From Klebsiella sp. RIT-PI-d (GTDB lineage: Bacteria > Pseudomonadota > Gammaproteobacteria > Enterobacterales > Enterobacteriaceae), in NCBI RefSeq assembly GCF_001187865.1, contig NZ_LGIT01000009.1, positions 2,200,347-2,264,346 on the forward strand: a DNA stretch of 64,000 nt, read 5' to 3'. Below are positions 28,480-44,337 of the stretch, one piece after another. Under the pieces are notes generated by a model. The model made no database searches. It had not been told where the DNA came from and was given only the letters and a program-made list of their open reading frames with translations. The position numbers and the translations under genes were made by a program. Positions within the stretch are counted from its first letter, which is position 1; each line of letters opens with the position of its first letter.

Positions 28480-29909
28480 TTTAAGGTGTCCGGCCCCGAG
28501 ACGGGTAGTTCAATGCGAAAACAGATATTCCCGGTGCTTTCATCAACCAGGTGAAGCTCGCCCTGCATCCTGCGAACACAGTCCCTGGCAATACTTAGCC
28601 CCAGGCCGCTGCCTTTAACTGCGCCTTTACGCTGATGGCTTCCCTGGTAAAAAGGCTCAAAAATCATCGATTTTTCTGCCTCAGGGATAGGTGAACCGGT
28701 ATTGCTGACTTCAATCCGTACCCGATTGTCATGGCGCTGGCTACGAATATAAATGTTACCGGATTCATTTCCATAGTACACCGCATTCGAATAAAGATTA
28801 TCCAGCACGCTCATTAATAGCATGGGTTCTGCAAGACAGGCCGGTTCATCCAGCGTAACGCGGGTCGACATCATTTTTGCCCGCGCCGGAAGGCTGTGTG
28901 CAGATATTACCCCCTCCACCAGCGGAGCAAGCTCAACGGGTTCGATTTCAGTGGCGCTATCAGCGAGTTTTCTATTGTAATCAAGCAATTGTTCAATCAA
29001 CTTTTGCAGATTACGGCTGCTGGCGTCGAGGATATTGACCACTTCAGCCTGTTCAGCGGTCAGGGGACCAACGATCTGATCGGCCAGCAGCTCTGTCCCC
29101 TCACGCATACTGGCAAGCGGCGTTTTTAGCTCATGCGAGAGATGACGTAAAAACTGATGGCGCTGTGCTTCAAGCCATGAAAGACGCTCGCTTAGCCAGA
29201 TGATGCGTTGCCCGACGGAGCGAAGTTCTCGCGGCCCGCGTAATACGACCGTATTACCGAGAGAACGTCCTTCGCCCAGCCGATTGATCATCCGCTCAAT
29301 GCCTTTAACCGGCCCAATAATCATGCGGGTGAAAAGCAGTACCATCAGTAGACTAATGAGAAAGAGGATCAGCGCCTGCCAGCCGAAAAATTGCCCGCGT
29401 TCGGCAATTTCCTGCTGAAGCTGCTGCCCCCGGGAGAAAACGACGGCGCGTGTCGCCTGTACCATATCGCTATTGGCACTGGCGAAAGCCTCAAGCTGAC
29501 GCGCTGATTGCGTGGTCGGACCGTTATTAAGGCACTGGAGCTGGGCCAGCGCGTTAAGATTCTGGCGCAGAGTCTGATAGAGTTTATCATCCGGTAGAAC
29601 ACCGGCATGAGCATCAAGCATATCAATATAACGCTTACGCTGCCCCTGATAGACCCGCGCAAGGGTGGGATCGTCGAGCACGCAGTACTGGCGATAGCTA
29701 CGCTCCATTTCCAGCGCCACGTTAGTCATCGCCTCACTACGGCGTGCATCAATAAGCGTCGTCCGGTTAGTATGCGCTGCCTGAGCGCTTAGCGCATTCA
29801 GGCTTTGCCACGCCTGCCATGCCAGCACCAGAAGGGGAAGCAGGATCAGCAAAAACGCCAGCATGACCAGCTGTCTTAGCGAGCGGGGGAAAATGGACCA
29901 GCGCGTCAA
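28476..29909 (-). CDS. glrK: Sensor histidine kinase GlrK (QseE)
   Basis: The 477-residue inner-membrane kinase has a transmembrane helix at about 10-30, a periplasmic sensor domain, a second helix near 170-190, HAMP, the phospho-acceptor motif HLSHELKTPLASMREG, and an ATPase domain ending in GSGLGLSIARDCV. It phosphorylates GlrR. The best start is TTG 29909, because it gives an N-terminus aligned with E. coli (TRWSIFPRSLRQLV). An upstream TTG at 29969 lies inside the glmY terminator and is unlikely. Confidence 0.93.
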   Translation of the reverse strand: MTRWSIFPRSLRQLVMLAFLLILLPLLVLAWQAWQSLNALSAQAAHTNRTTLIDARRSEAMTNVALEMERSYRQYCVLDDPTLARVYQGQRKRYIDMLDAHAGVLPDDKLYQTLRQNLNALAQLQCLNNGPTTQSARQLEAFASANSDMVQATRAVVFSRGQQLQQEIAERGQFFGWQALILFLISLLMVLLFTRMIIGPVKGIERMINRLGEGRSLGNTVVLRGPRELRSVGQRIIWLSERLSWLEAQRHQFLRHLSHELKTPLASMREGTELLADQIVGPLTAEQAEVVNILDASSRNLQKLIEQLLDYNRKLADSATEIEPVELAPLVEGVISAHSLPARAKMMSTRVTLDEPACLAEPMLLMSVLDNLYSNAVYYGNESGNIYIRSQRHDNRVRIEVSNTGSPIPEAEKSMIFEPFYQGSHQRKGAVKGSGLGLSIARDCVRRMQGELHLVDESTGNICFRIELPVSGPDTLK

Positions 29910-29967
29910 GGTGTTACTCTCATCAGACCTGAATAGGCCGATGCTAACTGAGGCGGAAGGCAGATAC
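29910..29967. other. Spacer between glmY and glrK
   Basis: A short spacer that follows the GlmY terminator. GlrK transcripts probably arise by read-through of the glmY terminator or from a weak promoter here; no clear promoter was found. Confidence 0.4.
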
Positions 29968-30153
29968 AATAAAGCCGGGTATTAACCCGGCTTTATTATG
30001 TAATAAGGCGGTGCCTAACTCGACGTTTCGCCCGATGGTTGATAAAGCAAAAGCAATTATCAGAAGTTGGACGGCAGGCACCTTGTTGTGCGTCATTCGA
30101 AGTTTATGTAGCGCGTCCCGAGGGGGCTGACATAAGAAGGTGAATGAGCCACT
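29968..30153 (-). ncRNA. glmY: Small regulatory RNA GlmY
   Basis: The minus strand between purL and glrK matches E. coli GlmY along nearly its whole length, from 5' AGTGGCTCATTCACC at 30153 to the terminator hairpin (AGCCGGGTTAATACCCGGCT with T-tail) at about 29968. The size, about 186 nt, fits the 184 nt of E. coli. GlmY captures the adaptor RapZ, sparing GlmZ, which then activates glmS and amino-sugar synthesis. A few substitutions from E. coli are spread along the molecule; the central ACAACAAGGTGCCTGCCGTC region is kept. Confidence 0.96.
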
Positions 30154-30163
30154 GGTTAATATT

Positions 30164-30181
30164 ATGCATCATGCGTGCCAG
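30164..30181 (-). promoter_or_regulatory. Sigma-54 promoter of glmY
   Basis: On the minus strand TGGCAC-N5-ATGCA (TGGCAC at 30175-30180, ATGCA at 30165-30169) sits about 12 bases before the GlmY 5' end. It fits the sigma-54 -24/-12 pattern. A sigma-70-like CATAAT lies at the same place, as in E. coli, where both promoters share a start. Confidence 0.85.
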
Positions 30182-30269
30182 TTTTGAAAATTATTTTTTA
30201 TACGCATGTTTTAAAAAGGATTTATATAAAAAAGGTGATATAACATTGCCGTCTGCTTTTCGTTCAATG

Positions 30270-30382
30270 TGTCGCCAAAAAACAACACCTTTTTAGGTAG
30301 TTTTAATAACATATAAAAATCAATAATTTAAATGTCTCCAATAAGCGACACGCCTTAAGCATAATGTCGGGTTTTGCAGACA
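30270..30382. promoter_or_regulatory. Three GlrR binding sites upstream of glmY
   Basis: Two exact TGTC-N10-GACA sites lie at 30333-30350 and 30365-30382, and a one-mismatch site (TGTC-N10-AACA) at 30270-30287. They stand about 120-230 bp upstream of the glmY start, the enhancer position for a sigma-54 activator. The AT-rich DNA between them and the promoter would suit IHF bending, but I did not fix an IHF site. Confidence 0.85.
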
Positions 30383-30403
30383 CACATTGTCGATCGCTTT
30401 CAC

Positions 30404-30432
30404 AATAAAAAAGCCGGGCAAAATGCCCGGCT
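30404..30432 (-). terminator. Rho-independent terminator of purL
   Basis: On the minus strand the perfect 9-bp stem AGCCGGGCA/TGCCCGGCT with a 3-base loop is followed by a T-run, about 60 bp after the purL stop. Confidence 0.9.
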
Positions 30433-30490
30433 GGTAAAACTGCGCTATCAATTCATCATTGATGTCCGCAGACGTGGCGGCAGTCCGCCC

Positions 30491-33400
30491 TTAGCCTAAC
30501 TGTTTACGCGCATTGCGGAAAATACGCATCCACGGGCTGTCCTCGCCCCAGTTCTCCGGGTGCCAGGAGTTGCTGACGGTGCGGAAGACGCGCTCAGGAT
30601 GCGGCATCATCACGGTTACGCGACCACTTTCGCTGGTCACTGCGGTGATCCCATTCGGTGAACCATTCGGGTTCGCCGGATAAGTTTGCGTCACGCTGCC
30701 TGTGTTATCGACATAGCGCAACGCGACCAGCCCTTTGCTTTCAAGCTGAGCGAGATGCGCCGCATCACGTACTTCCACGCGCCCTTCCCCGTGCGACACG
30801 GCAATGGGCATCTGCGAGCCAACCATGCCCTGTAACAGCAGGGACGGACTTTGCGTTACTTCCACCAGGCTGAAGCGTGCTTCGAAACGATCGGAGAGGT
30901 TACGCACGAAACGCGGCCACTGTTCGCTGCCCGGGATCAGCTCGCGAAGATTCGACATCATCTGGCACCCGTTACACACGCCGAGCGCCAGCGTTTGTGG
31001 CCGGTGGAAGAAGGTTTCGAACTCATCGCGCACGCGGTTATTGAACAGGATCGACTTCGCCCAGCCTTCGCCCGCCCCCAGCACATCGCCATAGGAGAAG
31101 CCGCCGCAGGCAACCAGCGCCTGGAAACTCTCCAGACCTGTGCGTCCTGCCAGCAGGTCACTCATATGGACGTCGATGGCATCAAAGCCCGCACGATGGA
31201 ACGCTGCCGCCATTTCGACATGAGAGTTAACCCCCTGCTCACGCAGCACGGCCACTTTTGGCCGCGCACCGGTGGCAATATATGGCGCAGCAATATCCTC
31301 ATTGATATCAAATGAGAGCTTCACATTGAGGCCCGGATCGTTGTCATTACGTTTTGCCTCATGCTCCTGATCGGCGCACTCCGGGTTATCACGCAAACGC
31401 TGCATCTGCCAGGTGGTTTCTGCCCACCACATCCGCAGGGTGGTGCGGCTTTCATTAAACACAGGGTGCTCATCAGAGGTGATAACAAAGCGGTCGCCCG
31501 CTACCGCCTGCCCCAGGTAGTGTACGCAATCGCCAAGACCATGCGCGTTCAGCACCTCTTCCACCGCCTGACGATCGGCCGCACGCACCTGAATGACCGC
31601 CCCCAGCTCTTCGTTAAACAGCGCGGCAAGTCGGTCGTCGCCCAGCGCGGCGATATCAGCCTCAACGCCGCAGTGACCGGCAAACGCCATTTCTGCCAGC
31701 GTCACCAGTAACCCGCCGTCGGAGCGGTCGTGATAGGCCAGCAGCTGACGGGCGGCAACCAGCGCCTGAATGGCGTCGTAAAAGCCTTTAAGTTGCTCCG
31801 CGCTACGTACATCGGCCGGAGCATTACCCAGCTGGCGGTAAACCTGTGCCAGCGCCGTTGCGCCGAGGGCATTGTTGCCCAGCCCTAAGTCGATCAGCAG
31901 CAGCACATTGTCTTCAACCGAAAGCTGCGGAGTGATGGTCTGACGAACATCTTCCACGCGGGCAAACGCGGTGATCACCAGTGACAGCGGCGAGGTCATT
32001 TCGCGCTGCTCGTGGCCTTCCTGCCAGCGGGTTTTCATCGACATAGAGTCTTTGCCTACCGGAATGGTTAATCCAAGCGCCGGACACAGCTCTTCGCCTA
32101 CCGCTTTGACCGCTTCATACAAACCGGCATCTTCACCCGGATGTCCGGCTGCGGACATCCAGTTTGCGGAAAGCTTAATGCGTTTAATATCGCCAATGTG
32201 CGTGGCGGCAATGTTAGTCAGGGCTTCACCAACCGCCAGACGCGCCGATGCGGCGAAGTCCAGCAGCGCAACGGGTGCACGTTCGCCCAGCGACATGGCT
32301 TCGCCGTAGTAGCTGTCGAGGCTGGCAGTGGTCACCGCACAGTTTGCTACCGGGATTTGCCACGGACCCACCATCTGATCGCGGGCGACCATACCGGTCA
32401 CGCTGCGATCGCCAATGGTGACCAGAAACGTTTTCTCTGCCACGGTCGGCAGATGCAGTACGCGCTTCACGGCCTCTTCGACGGTCACGCTGTGACGATC
32501 GAAGGCGTCGCCAGTGGCCTTACGGGTTTGCACATCGCGGGTCATCTTCGGCGTTTTGCCGAGCAGGACGTCCAGCGGGAGATCGATCGGCTGATTATCA
32601 AAATGACGGTCATTCATGACCAGATGCTGTTCATCAGTAGCTTCACCGATGACCGCGTATGGCGCACGCTCGCGCTGGCACAGTTCATCAAACAGCGGCA
32701 GCTGGTCAGCCGCCACCGCCAGTACATAGCGTTCCTGAGATTCGTTACACCAGATTTCCAGCGGACTCATTCCAGGCTCGTCGCTCAACACGTCACGCAG
32801 TTCGAACTTGCCGCCGCGTCCGCCATCGCTAACCAGTTCCGGCATCGCGTTAGACAGGCCGCCCGCGCCCACATCGTGAATAAAGAGGATCGGGTTAGCC
32901 TCGCCAAGCTGCCAGCAGCGGTCAATCACTTCCTGACAACGACGTTCCATCTCCGGGTTATCACGCTGGACTGAAGCAAAATCGAGATCCGCATCAGACT
33001 GCCCGGATGCCATTGAAGAGGCCGCGCCGCCGCCCAGCCCGATATTCATCGCCGGACCGCCCAGAACGATCAGCTTCGCGCCGACAACGATCTCGCCTTT
33101 CTGCACATGATCGGCACGAATATTACCGATCCCGCCCGCCAGCATGATCGGCTTGTGATAACCGCGCAGCTCCTCACCGTTGTGGCTGTTAACCTTTTCC
33201 TCGTAAGTACGGAAGTAACCGGTCAGGGCCGGACGGCCAAATTCGTTGTTAAATGCCGCGCCGCCCAGCGGGCCGTCGGTCATGATGTCCAGCGCGGTAA
33301 CGATGCGATCGGGTTTACCGAAATCTTCTTCCCACGGCTGTTCAAAGCCAGGAATACGCAGGTTGGAAACCGAAAAACCCACCAGCCCGGCTTTGGGTTT

Positions 33401-34378
33401 AGCACCGCGCCCGGTGGCACCTTCGTCGCGGATCTCGCCGCCGGAGCCGGTTGCCGCTCCCGGCCACGGTGAAATTGCCGTCGGGTGGTTGTGCGTTTCG
33501 ACCTTCATCAGGATATGCGCAGCTTCCTGATGAAAATCATAGCGCCCGTTTTTATGGTCGGCGAAGAAGCGCCCCACGTCGGAACCCTCCATGACGGCCG
33601 CATTATCTTTATACGCTGATAAGACGTGATCCGGCGTTTGCTCAAAGGTATTTTTGATCATCTTAAACAGCGACTTCTGCTGCTGCTGGCCGTCAATGAT
33701 CCAGTCAGCATTAAAGATTTTATGCCGACAGTGCTCAGAGTTCGCCTGCGCAAACATGTATAACTCAATGTCGTTCGGATTACGGCCCAGACGGGTAAAG
33801 GCATCCTGAAGATAATCAATTTCATCATCCGCCAGCGCCAGCCCGAGGCGCTGGTTCGCATCGCTCAGCGCCTGCCGCCCTTTCCCCAGCAGATCAACCG
33901 AAGTCACCGGCGTCGGCTGATGATGGGCAAACAGGGCTTCTGCTTCATCCTGCGAAGTGAATACCGTTTCCATCATGCGATCGTGTAATTCTGCGGCGAC
34001 AGCCTGCCACTGCTCAGCAGTAAGAGTCGAAGCTTCAACGTAATACGCCACGCCGCGCTCAAGGCGGTTAACCTGTTGCAGGCCGCAGTTATGCGCGATA
34101 TCAGTGGCTTTAGAAGACCAGGGAGAGATGGTGCCAGGACGTGGCGTAACCAGCAGCAATTTTCCTGAAGGGGTATGACTATTAAGGTGTGGGCCGTAGG
34201 TCAGCAGACGTTCAAGCTGGGCGTGTTCTTCCGCACTCAGCGGCGCGCTTAGATCGGCAAAATGGATATACTCAGCGTAAAGGGTGCTTACCGGCAGGTT
34301 GGACGCCTGAAAGCGCGCCAGCAATTTATTCATTCGGAATGCCGACAGGGCAGGCGAACCACGCAGAATTTCCATCAT
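30491..34378 (-). CDS. purL: Phosphoribosylformylglycinamidine synthase
   Basis: This 1295-residue large-type enzyme performs step four of purine synthesis, converting FGAR to FGAM with glutamine and ATP. The C-terminal glutaminase domain shows its nucleophile in [13 protein letters not shown] and the late catalytic [10 protein letters not shown]. Length is identical to E. coli PurL. A PurR box lies upstream. Confidence 0.98.
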   Translation of the reverse strand: MMEILRGSPALSAFRMNKLLARFQASNLPVSTLYAEYIHFADLSAPLSAEEHAQLERLLTYGPHLNSHTPSGKLLLVTPRPGTISPWSSKATDIAHNCGLQQVNRLERGVAYYVEASTLTAEQWQAVAAELHDRMMETVFTSQDEAEALFAHHQPTPVTSVDLLGKGRQALSDANQRLGLALADDEIDYLQDAFTRLGRNPNDIELYMFAQANSEHCRHKIFNADWIIDGQQQQKSLFKMIKNTFEQTPDHVLSAYKDNAAVMEGSDVGRFFADHKNGRYDFHQEAAHILMKVETHNHPTAISPWPGAATGSGGEIRDEGATGRGAKPKAGLVGFSVSNLRIPGFEQPWEEDFGKPDRIVTALDIMTDGPLGGAAFNNEFGRPALTGYFRTYEEKVNSHNGEELRGYHKPIMLAGGIGNIRADHVQKGEIVVGAKLIVLGGPAMNIGLGGGAASSMASGQSDADLDFASVQRDNPEMERRCQEVIDRCWQLGEANPILFIHDVGAGGLSNAMPELVSDGGRGGKFELRDVLSDEPGMSPLEIWCNESQERYVLAVAADQLPLFDELCQRERAPYAVIGEATDEQHLVMNDRHFDNQPIDLPLDVLLGKTPKMTRDVQTRKATGDAFDRHSVTVEEAVKRVLHLPTVAEKTFLVTIGDRSVTGMVARDQMVGPWQIPVANCAVTTASLDSYYGEAMSLGERAPVALLDFAASARLAVGEALTNIAATHIGDIKRIKLSANWMSAAGHPGEDAGLYEAVKAVGEELCPALGLTIPVGKDSMSMKTRWQEGHEQREMTSPLSLVITAFARVEDVRQTITPQLSVEDNVLLLIDLGLGNNALGATALAQVYRQLGNAPADVRSAEQLKGFYDAIQALVAARQLLAYHDRSDGGLLVTLAEMAFAGHCGVEADIAALGDDRLAALFNEELGAVIQVRAADRQAVEEVLNAHGLGDCVHYLGQAVAGDRFVITSDEHPVFNESRTTLRMWWAETTWQMQRLRDNPECADQEHEAKRNDNDPGLNVKLSFDINEDIAAPYIATGARPKVAVLREQGVNSHVEMAAAFHRAGFDAIDVHMSDLLAGRTGLESFQALVACGGFSYGDVLGAGEGWAKSILFNNRVRDEFETFFHRPQTLALGVCNGCQMMSNLRELIPGSEQWPRFVRNLSDRFEARFSLVEVTQSPSLLLQGMVGSQMPIAVSHGEGRVEVRDAAHLAQLESKGLVALRYVDNTGSVTQTYPANPNGSPNGITAVTSESGRVTVMMPHPERVFRTVSNSWHPENWGEDSPWMRIFRNARKQLG

Positions 34379-34455
34379 AAGTCTCTCGTCTTCTCAGTTT
34401 TCAGTGTGCGCAATGGGGGGAAAACGGGCGTCATTATAAAGAATTGTGCGCCGCG

Positions 34456-34471
34456 ACGAAACCGTTTGCGT
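34456..34471. promoter_or_regulatory. PurR box upstream of purL
   Basis: ACGAAACCGTTTGCGT matches the PurR palindrome in 14 of 16 positions. It lies about 80 bp upstream of the purL start, the expected promoter region. Confidence 0.8.
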
Positions 34472-34636
34472 CGAAATTAAATGCCTTTCTGGTTTTAACA
34501 TTCAGTGTGGCACACAACCTGAAAAAGTTGCCAGACGACGTATTGTTAAGCAAAATGCCGCTCCTTCTGAAACATTCGCTCACATTCCATGAGCTGTAGA
34601 TCATCGGACTCAGGAACGGCGAAGAGAACTAACTGT

Positions 34637-36711
<2,075 letters not shown>

Positions 36712-36738
36712 TTATACACAGCGGCTCTCCTTTAAACA

Positions 36739-37374
36739 TCATTCGAGTTGCTGAAGCGTTCCTGACGGCGTGACACGCCAGCGATGCTGGCAGAAGTAAA
36801 GCAGCGGGTTATCCTGTTTACTGTCGCTGTAGCCGCTGTGCAGACGCAGCGGTGTACCAATACGACGTTCCAGCTGAGCCACCTTTTCATGGCCCAGACA
36901 GCGCATCGTCAATACCCATCCGCCATTGTGCCGACGGATCTGACTGGCAATAAGATTAACTTTGGGCAGCCAGGGCGTATCAACATAAACCTGCTCTACC
37001 AGCGGCTGCGGCGAGCCGGTAATTAACCAGACGTCGGCATCCGTACTGGTCAAATATTCGGTCAGCTGCTCATGTACAACCGGAAAAGCAGTCACATGCT
37101 GACGAAACCAGGCAACAAACTGGCTTTCAAGCCGTTTCAGATGCGCTTCACTGTGACCAAATGTACATCCCCATAACAGCAGACTCATTGGCCAACGCGC
37201 AGCGCGGCCTTTGATCAGCAGCGCAATGCCGATAACCGGAAGTAAAGGCAGGACAAGCAGCGCATTTAAAGGCTGTTGACGTAGCAGATAGCGCAGGAAA
37301 CTGCCGAACATATCCTGCTGATGCAGCGTTCCATCAAGATCAAAAAAGACGACGCGACGCTCGTGAGTTGCCAA
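36739..37374 (-). CDS. pgpC: Phosphatidylglycerophosphatase C
   Basis: The 211-residue HAD-family membrane enzyme dephosphorylates phosphatidylglycerol phosphate. HAD motif I FFDLDGTLHQQD is near the N-terminus and motif ITGSPQPL follows; one hydrophobic segment (about 36-55) anchors it. It starts at TTG 37374, preceded by AGGAG at good spacing; the N-terminus MATHERRVVFFDLDG equals that of E. coli YfhB. Confidence 0.95.
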   Translation of the reverse strand: MATHERRVVFFDLDGTLHQQDMFGSFLRYLLRQQPLNALLVLPLLPVIGIALLIKGRAARWPMSLLLWGCTFGHSEAHLKRLESQFVAWFRQHVTAFPVVHEQLTEYLTSTDADVWLITGSPQPLVEQVYVDTPWLPKVNLIASQIRRHNGGWVLTMRCLGHEKVAQLERRIGTPLRLHSGYSDSKQDNPLLYFCQHRWRVTPSGTLQQLE

Positions 37375-37505
37375 ACCTTACTCCTCTGAATCGTTAAGCT
37401 TCCATTAGCTGGCGATACGCTACCAGGCGATAAATACCTTAATTAGCCTAACAGATAGATCCTGATTTTTCCGGTTCCGGCGGTCACAAGTTCCTGATGC
37501 AGGCG

Positions 37506-38402
37506 TTAATCGTCTGCCAGCGCCGCGCGCAGGAAACCGTGATGCTGCTTAAGTCGGGTACTGGCCGTCACCGCATCCAGCCCGGTAAGCACCATCAGAA
37601 TGGCCGGTTTGACTTCATAATCAGTCTGACCGAGCACCTGCTCTGCCTGCTCACGCCCGATGCCGGTCGCTTCTGTTACCATTCGGCAGGCGCGATCGAT
37701 AAGCTTGATGTTGGTTGCCTTCATATCGACCATCAGATTCTGGTACACCTTACCGAACTTAACCATCGCCCCGGTTGAGATCATATTAAGCACCATCTTT
37801 TGTGCGGTGCCTGATTTCAGGCGTGTAGAGCCGGTGAGCGCTTCCGGGCCAACCAGCGGGGAAATAGCAATGTCTGCTTCGCTGGCAATCGGCGAAGCCG
37901 GGTTACACGAGAGGGCAACGGTGGTGCATCCAACGGCTTTAGCATAGCGCAGGCCGCCGATCACGTAAGGCGTACGTCCGGAGGCCGCTATGCCCACCAC
38001 AACATCCTGAGCCGCAAGATGTAACGCCTGTAAGTCTTCTTCACCCAGATGCGGATTATCTTCTGCGCCTTCGACCGCTTTCAGCAGCGCGCCCGGCCCG
38101 CCGGCAATCAGCCCGACGACCAGACCGTGCGGGACGCCGAACGTGGGCGGGCATTCAGAGGCATCCAGCACCCCCAGACGTCCGCTGGTCCCTGCCCCCA
38201 TATAGATGATGCGCCCGCCAGCCTGAAGCGCCGCCGCCGCCGCATCAACCGCTTTAGCCACGTCGTCCAGCACCGCCGCAACGGCGGGCGCGACCTGCGC
38301 ATCTTCATAATTGAGTAAGTTAACCATTTCACGCGTAGAGACGTCGTCCAGCCCCATCGTGCGGGCATTACGGGTTTCAGAAAGCAGTGAACCAAGATTC
38401 AT
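37506..38402 (-). CDS. murQ: N-acetylmuramic acid 6-phosphate etherase
   Basis: This 298-residue SIS-domain enzyme splits MurNAc 6-phosphate into GlcNAc 6-phosphate and D-lactate in cell-wall recycling. The motif [16 protein letters not shown] and [11 protein letters not shown] are intact. It is divergent from the RpiR regulator yfhH. In E. coli K-12 murQ is elsewhere, beside murP and murR, and yfhH stands alone, so this arrangement differs. No murP transporter is nearby. Confidence 0.95.
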   Translation of the reverse strand: MNLGSLLSETRNARTMGLDDVSTREMVNLLNYEDAQVAPAVAAVLDDVAKAVDAAAAALQAGGRIIYMGAGTSGRLGVLDASECPPTFGVPHGLVVGLIAGGPGALLKAVEGAEDNPHLGEEDLQALHLAAQDVVVGIAASGRTPYVIGGLRYAKAVGCTTVALSCNPASPIASEADIAISPLVGPEALTGSTRLKSGTAQKMVLNMISTGAMVKFGKVYQNLMVDMKATNIKLIDRACRMVTEATGIGREQAEQVLGQTDYEVKPAILMVLTGLDAVTASTRLKQHHGFLRAALADD

Positions 38403-38440
38403 TTTGTCGCTCCAGAATTTTTAATTCATAATATAACGGC

Positions 38441-38454
38441 TATATTGGAATATA
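38441..38454. promoter_or_regulatory. Candidate operator between murQ and yfhH
   Basis: The inverted repeat TATATT-GG-AATATA lies midway in the 108-bp AT-rich gap between divergent murQ and yfhH. Position suggests a YfhH operator; this is inference. Confidence 0.4.
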
Positions 38455-38510
38455 TTATTCATCCAGGCGAGTCTTTTTTCACCCTGATTGTCGTACCGGC
38501 GGGAGATGTT

Positions 38511-40052
<1,542 letters not shown>

Positions 40053-40053
<1 letters not shown>

Positions 40054-40784
40054 CAGCGGCGAGCATCCTGCATCAGACGTTTCATTTCTGCCACCGCGTC
40101 TTTCAGACCGCTCATGACCGCACGTCCGATAATCGCATGACCAATATTCAGCTCGTGCATTTCCGGCAGCGCCGCAATGGCCTGCACGTTGTGGTAGGTC
40201 AGGCCGTGACCCGCATTCACTTTCAGGCCAAGACTCGCCGCATACGTTGCGGCCTTTGCAATGCGCGCTAACTCGTGCGCCTGGGTCGTTTCGTCTTTGG
40301 CATCCGCGTAGCATCCTGTATGAATTTCAATATAGGGTGCGCCTGCGTCGGCTGCGGCTTTGATTTGGGCGTGGTCGGCATCAATAAACAGTGAAACGAG
40401 AATGCCGGCATCCGCCAGACGCTGACAGGCATCGCGCATTTTATCCTGCTGTCCCGCGACATCCAGCCCGCCTTCAGTGGTCACTTCCTGACGTTTTTCC
40501 GGCACCAGGCAGCAGAAATGCGGTCTGGTTTCGCAGGCAATCGTCAGCATCTCTTCCGTGACGGCCATTTCAAGATTCATGCGGGTGTCCAGCGTCTGGC
40601 GCAGGATCTTAACGTCGCGGTCGGTAATATGGCGGCGATCTTCACGCAGATGTACGGTGATGCCATCGGCTCCAGCCTGTTCAGCAATAAATGCGGCCTG
40701 AACCGGGTCCGGGTACGCAGTGCCGCGCGCATTACGCAGGGTGGCAATGTGGTCAATGTTGACGCCTAACAGTAAATCAGCCAT
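40053..40784 (-). CDS. pdxJ: Pyridoxine 5'-phosphate synthase
   Basis: The 243-residue TIM-barrel enzyme condenses 1-deoxyxylulose 5-phosphate with aminoacetone phosphate to form pyridoxine phosphate. Signatures [16 protein letters not shown] and [11 protein letters not shown] are present. The ATG at 40784, after GAGG, gives the E. coli length. It belongs to the rnc-era-recO-pdxJ-acpS run. Confidence 0.97.
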
Positions 40785-40828
40785 GACAATCCTCAATTTT
40801 TTCCAGGTCAGAATCTTTTACGGGAGCG

Positions 40829-41533
40829 CTAACGCTTCGGCATGAACTGGCGAAATAGCTCCCGGCTCTTTAATGGTTTGCCACCAAGATAGGGCTTAAG
40901 GGCGATGCGGGTAAAGCGTTTCGCCGCGCGCAGGGTATCCGCATCAGGAAACTCCCGGCTGGCCAGCGCCCTGAGATGATGTCCGGTAAAGGTGTTGTTA
41001 TCAATGACCATGCTGGCAATAAAGCCTTTCTCTTCGCGATAACGGTAGGTCATTGTCTCTTCAACCGGCTCGCCGCTGCCGGCGCAGTGCAGAAAATCCA
41101 GGCCGTAGCCAAGATGTCCCAGCAGCGCCAGCTCAAATCGCCGTAGCGCAGGCTCAGGCGAATCCGCCGCCGCCAGCGCCTGGAGGCAGTACAGATAATC
41201 GAAAAAGAGATCAGAAAAGCGCGTTTCGTGTTCAAGCACGCGCGCCAGCAGCTCATTCACGTAAAGGCCGCTATACAGCGTGATACCGCTTAAGGGGAGC
41301 GCCAGAGAGACGGCTTCAGCACTGCGCAGGGTTTTGACTTCGCCGCGTCCGCCAAAGCGCACCAGCAGCGGGGTAAAAGGCTGTAGCGTGCCTTTAAGGT
41401 TAGAACGTTTAGCCCGTGCGCCTTTTGCCACCAGACGCACGCGGCCCGACTCTTCCGTGAAGACGTCCAGCATCAGGCTGGTTTCGCTCCACGGACGACT
41501 ATGCAGAACAAATGCGCGCTGCCAGCCTTCCAT
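40829..41533 (-). CDS. recO: DNA repair protein RecO
   Basis: The 234-residue protein helps load RecA on SSB-coated DNA. The N-terminal OB fold ([29 protein letters not shown]) is highly conserved. It ends at [13 protein letters not shown], eight residues earlier than the E. coli K-12 protein. It follows era by 10 bp. Confidence 0.96.
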   Translation of the reverse strand: MEGWQRAFVLHSRPWSETSLMLDVFTEESGRVRLVAKGARAKRSNLKGTLQPFTPLLVRFGGRGEVKTLRSAEAVSLALPLSGITLYSGLYVNELLARVLEHETRFSDLFFDYLYCLQALAAADSPEPALRRFELALLGHLGYGLDFLHCAGSGEPVEETMTYRYREEKGFIASMVIDNNTFTGHHLRALASREFPDADTLRAAKRFTRIALKPYLGGKPLKSRELFRQFMPKR

Positions 41534-41543
41534 CAGAGGCTAC

Positions 41544-43156
<1,613 letters not shown>

Positions 43157-43202
43157 TCAGCACACGAAATCGACCTGAGAGAATCAACCCGTTTTGGTGT
43201 GC

Positions 43203-43224
43203 TGTCGCCCCCATGCGGGAGACA
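43203..43224 (-). promoter_or_regulatory. Probable RNase III-cleaved leader hairpin of rnc
   Basis: In the 222-bp lepB-rnc spacer an inverted repeat (TGTC...CCC / GGG...GACA) lies 76-98 bp upstream of rnc. E. coli rnc mRNA has a leader hairpin cut by RNase III for autoregulation; the same role here is inference. Confidence 0.45.
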
Positions 43225-43348
43225 ACCTGAAACTTCGGGGGAATATTCTATACACAACGAAAGGGGATGTCGTTAGCCAGAGGAGATTTAAATTTTAAAT
43301 AATTCGCCCTGTCGCCAAAATGACGGCAGGACGAACGTTTAATGGCTG

Positions 43349-44323
43349 TTAATGGATACCGCCGATGCGGCTAAAGCGCACGCCGGTCGGCCATTCGCCT
43401 TCCTGTTTCTCAAAGCTCATCCAGATAGCCGTCGCCCGACCAACCAGATTCGCTTCCGGGACAAAGCCCCAGTAGCGACTGTCCGCACTGTTGTCACGGT
43501 TGTCGCCCATCATGAAGTAATGTCCTGGCGGCACGATCCAGGTCGCCAGAGTCTGCCCTGGCTGTTTGTAATACGCCCCCAGTTGATCCTGAGCAATCGG
43601 TACAGTCAGTATACGGTGGGTAACATCGCCCAGCGTTTCTTTCCGCTGCGACAGACGAATACCGTTATCCTTCGATTCATTCAGCGGCACCTGGAAGAAG
43701 CCGCTGGTCGCTTCCCCGCCGTTAGTGCGGGCAAACGTCTGAACGAAATCGCTGGGCTCTACGTCAGAGTAAGTGACCGGCAGCGCCGTACCGCAGGCCT
43801 GGCCCGAACTACAGCCAGGCTGAATCGTCACCTGCTTGGCAATCGGATCGTAGGTCACTTTATCGCCCGGCAGCCCCACAGCCCGCTTGATGTAATCCAG
43901 GCTCGGATCCTGCGGATATTTAAATACCACCACGTCGCCACGTTTCGGATGACCGGTTTCGATAAGCGTGTTCTGGTAAATCGGATCTTTAATGCCGTAG
44001 GCAAACTTCTCTACCACAATAAAGTCGCCGATAAGCAGCGTCGGCATCATTGAGCCGGACGGGATCTGAAAGGGTTCATAAATAAATGAACGGACAATCA
44101 GGACGATGGCCAGTACCGGAAATATGGACGCGCCTGTTTCAAGCCAGCCCGGTTTCGGCCCCACTTTTTTCAGCGTTTTTTTATCCAGCGAGTCACCCGC
44201 TGCGGCTTGCGCCGCAGCCTGCTGTTCCCGACGTTTGGCAGCAAAGAAAAATTTATCAATGCACCACAAAATGCCCGTGACCAGTGTGGCAATCACCAGA
44301 ATCAGAGCAAATTTATTCGCCAT
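43349..44323 (-). CDS. lepB: Signal peptidase I
   Basis: The 324-residue inner-membrane protease removes signal peptides of exported proteins. Two N-terminal transmembrane segments, catalytic Ser91 (PSGSMMPTL) and Lys146 (DYIKRAVGLPGD), and the GDNRDNSADSRYWG box are present. It lies 14 bp after lepA. Confidence 0.98.
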   Translation of the reverse strand: MANKFALILVIATLVTGILWCIDKFFFAAKRREQQAAAQAAAGDSLDKKTLKKVGPKPGWLETGASIFPVLAIVLIVRSFIYEPFQIPSGSMMPTLLIGDFIVVEKFAYGIKDPIYQNTLIETGHPKRGDVVVFKYPQDPSLDYIKRAVGLPGDKVTYDPIAKQVTIQPGCSSGQACGTALPVTYSDVEPSDFVQTFARTNGGEATSGFFQVPLNESKDNGIRLSQRKETLGDVTHRILTVPIAQDQLGAYYKQPGQTLATWIVPPGHYFMMGDNRDNSADSRYWGFVPEANLVGRATAIWMSFEKQEGEWPTGVRFSRIGGIH

Positions 44324-44337
44324 GCCAACTCCTTAAA

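Noticed and set aside
32141..32974. Plus-strand frame of 277 codons opposite purL
   Set aside because: It is antisense to an invariant purine gene; no ribosome site or domain.
40054..40314. N-terminal extension of acpS by 87 codons
   Set aside because: The extension lies inside pdxJ in another frame, and AcpS is normally about 126 residues starting [13 protein letters not shown].
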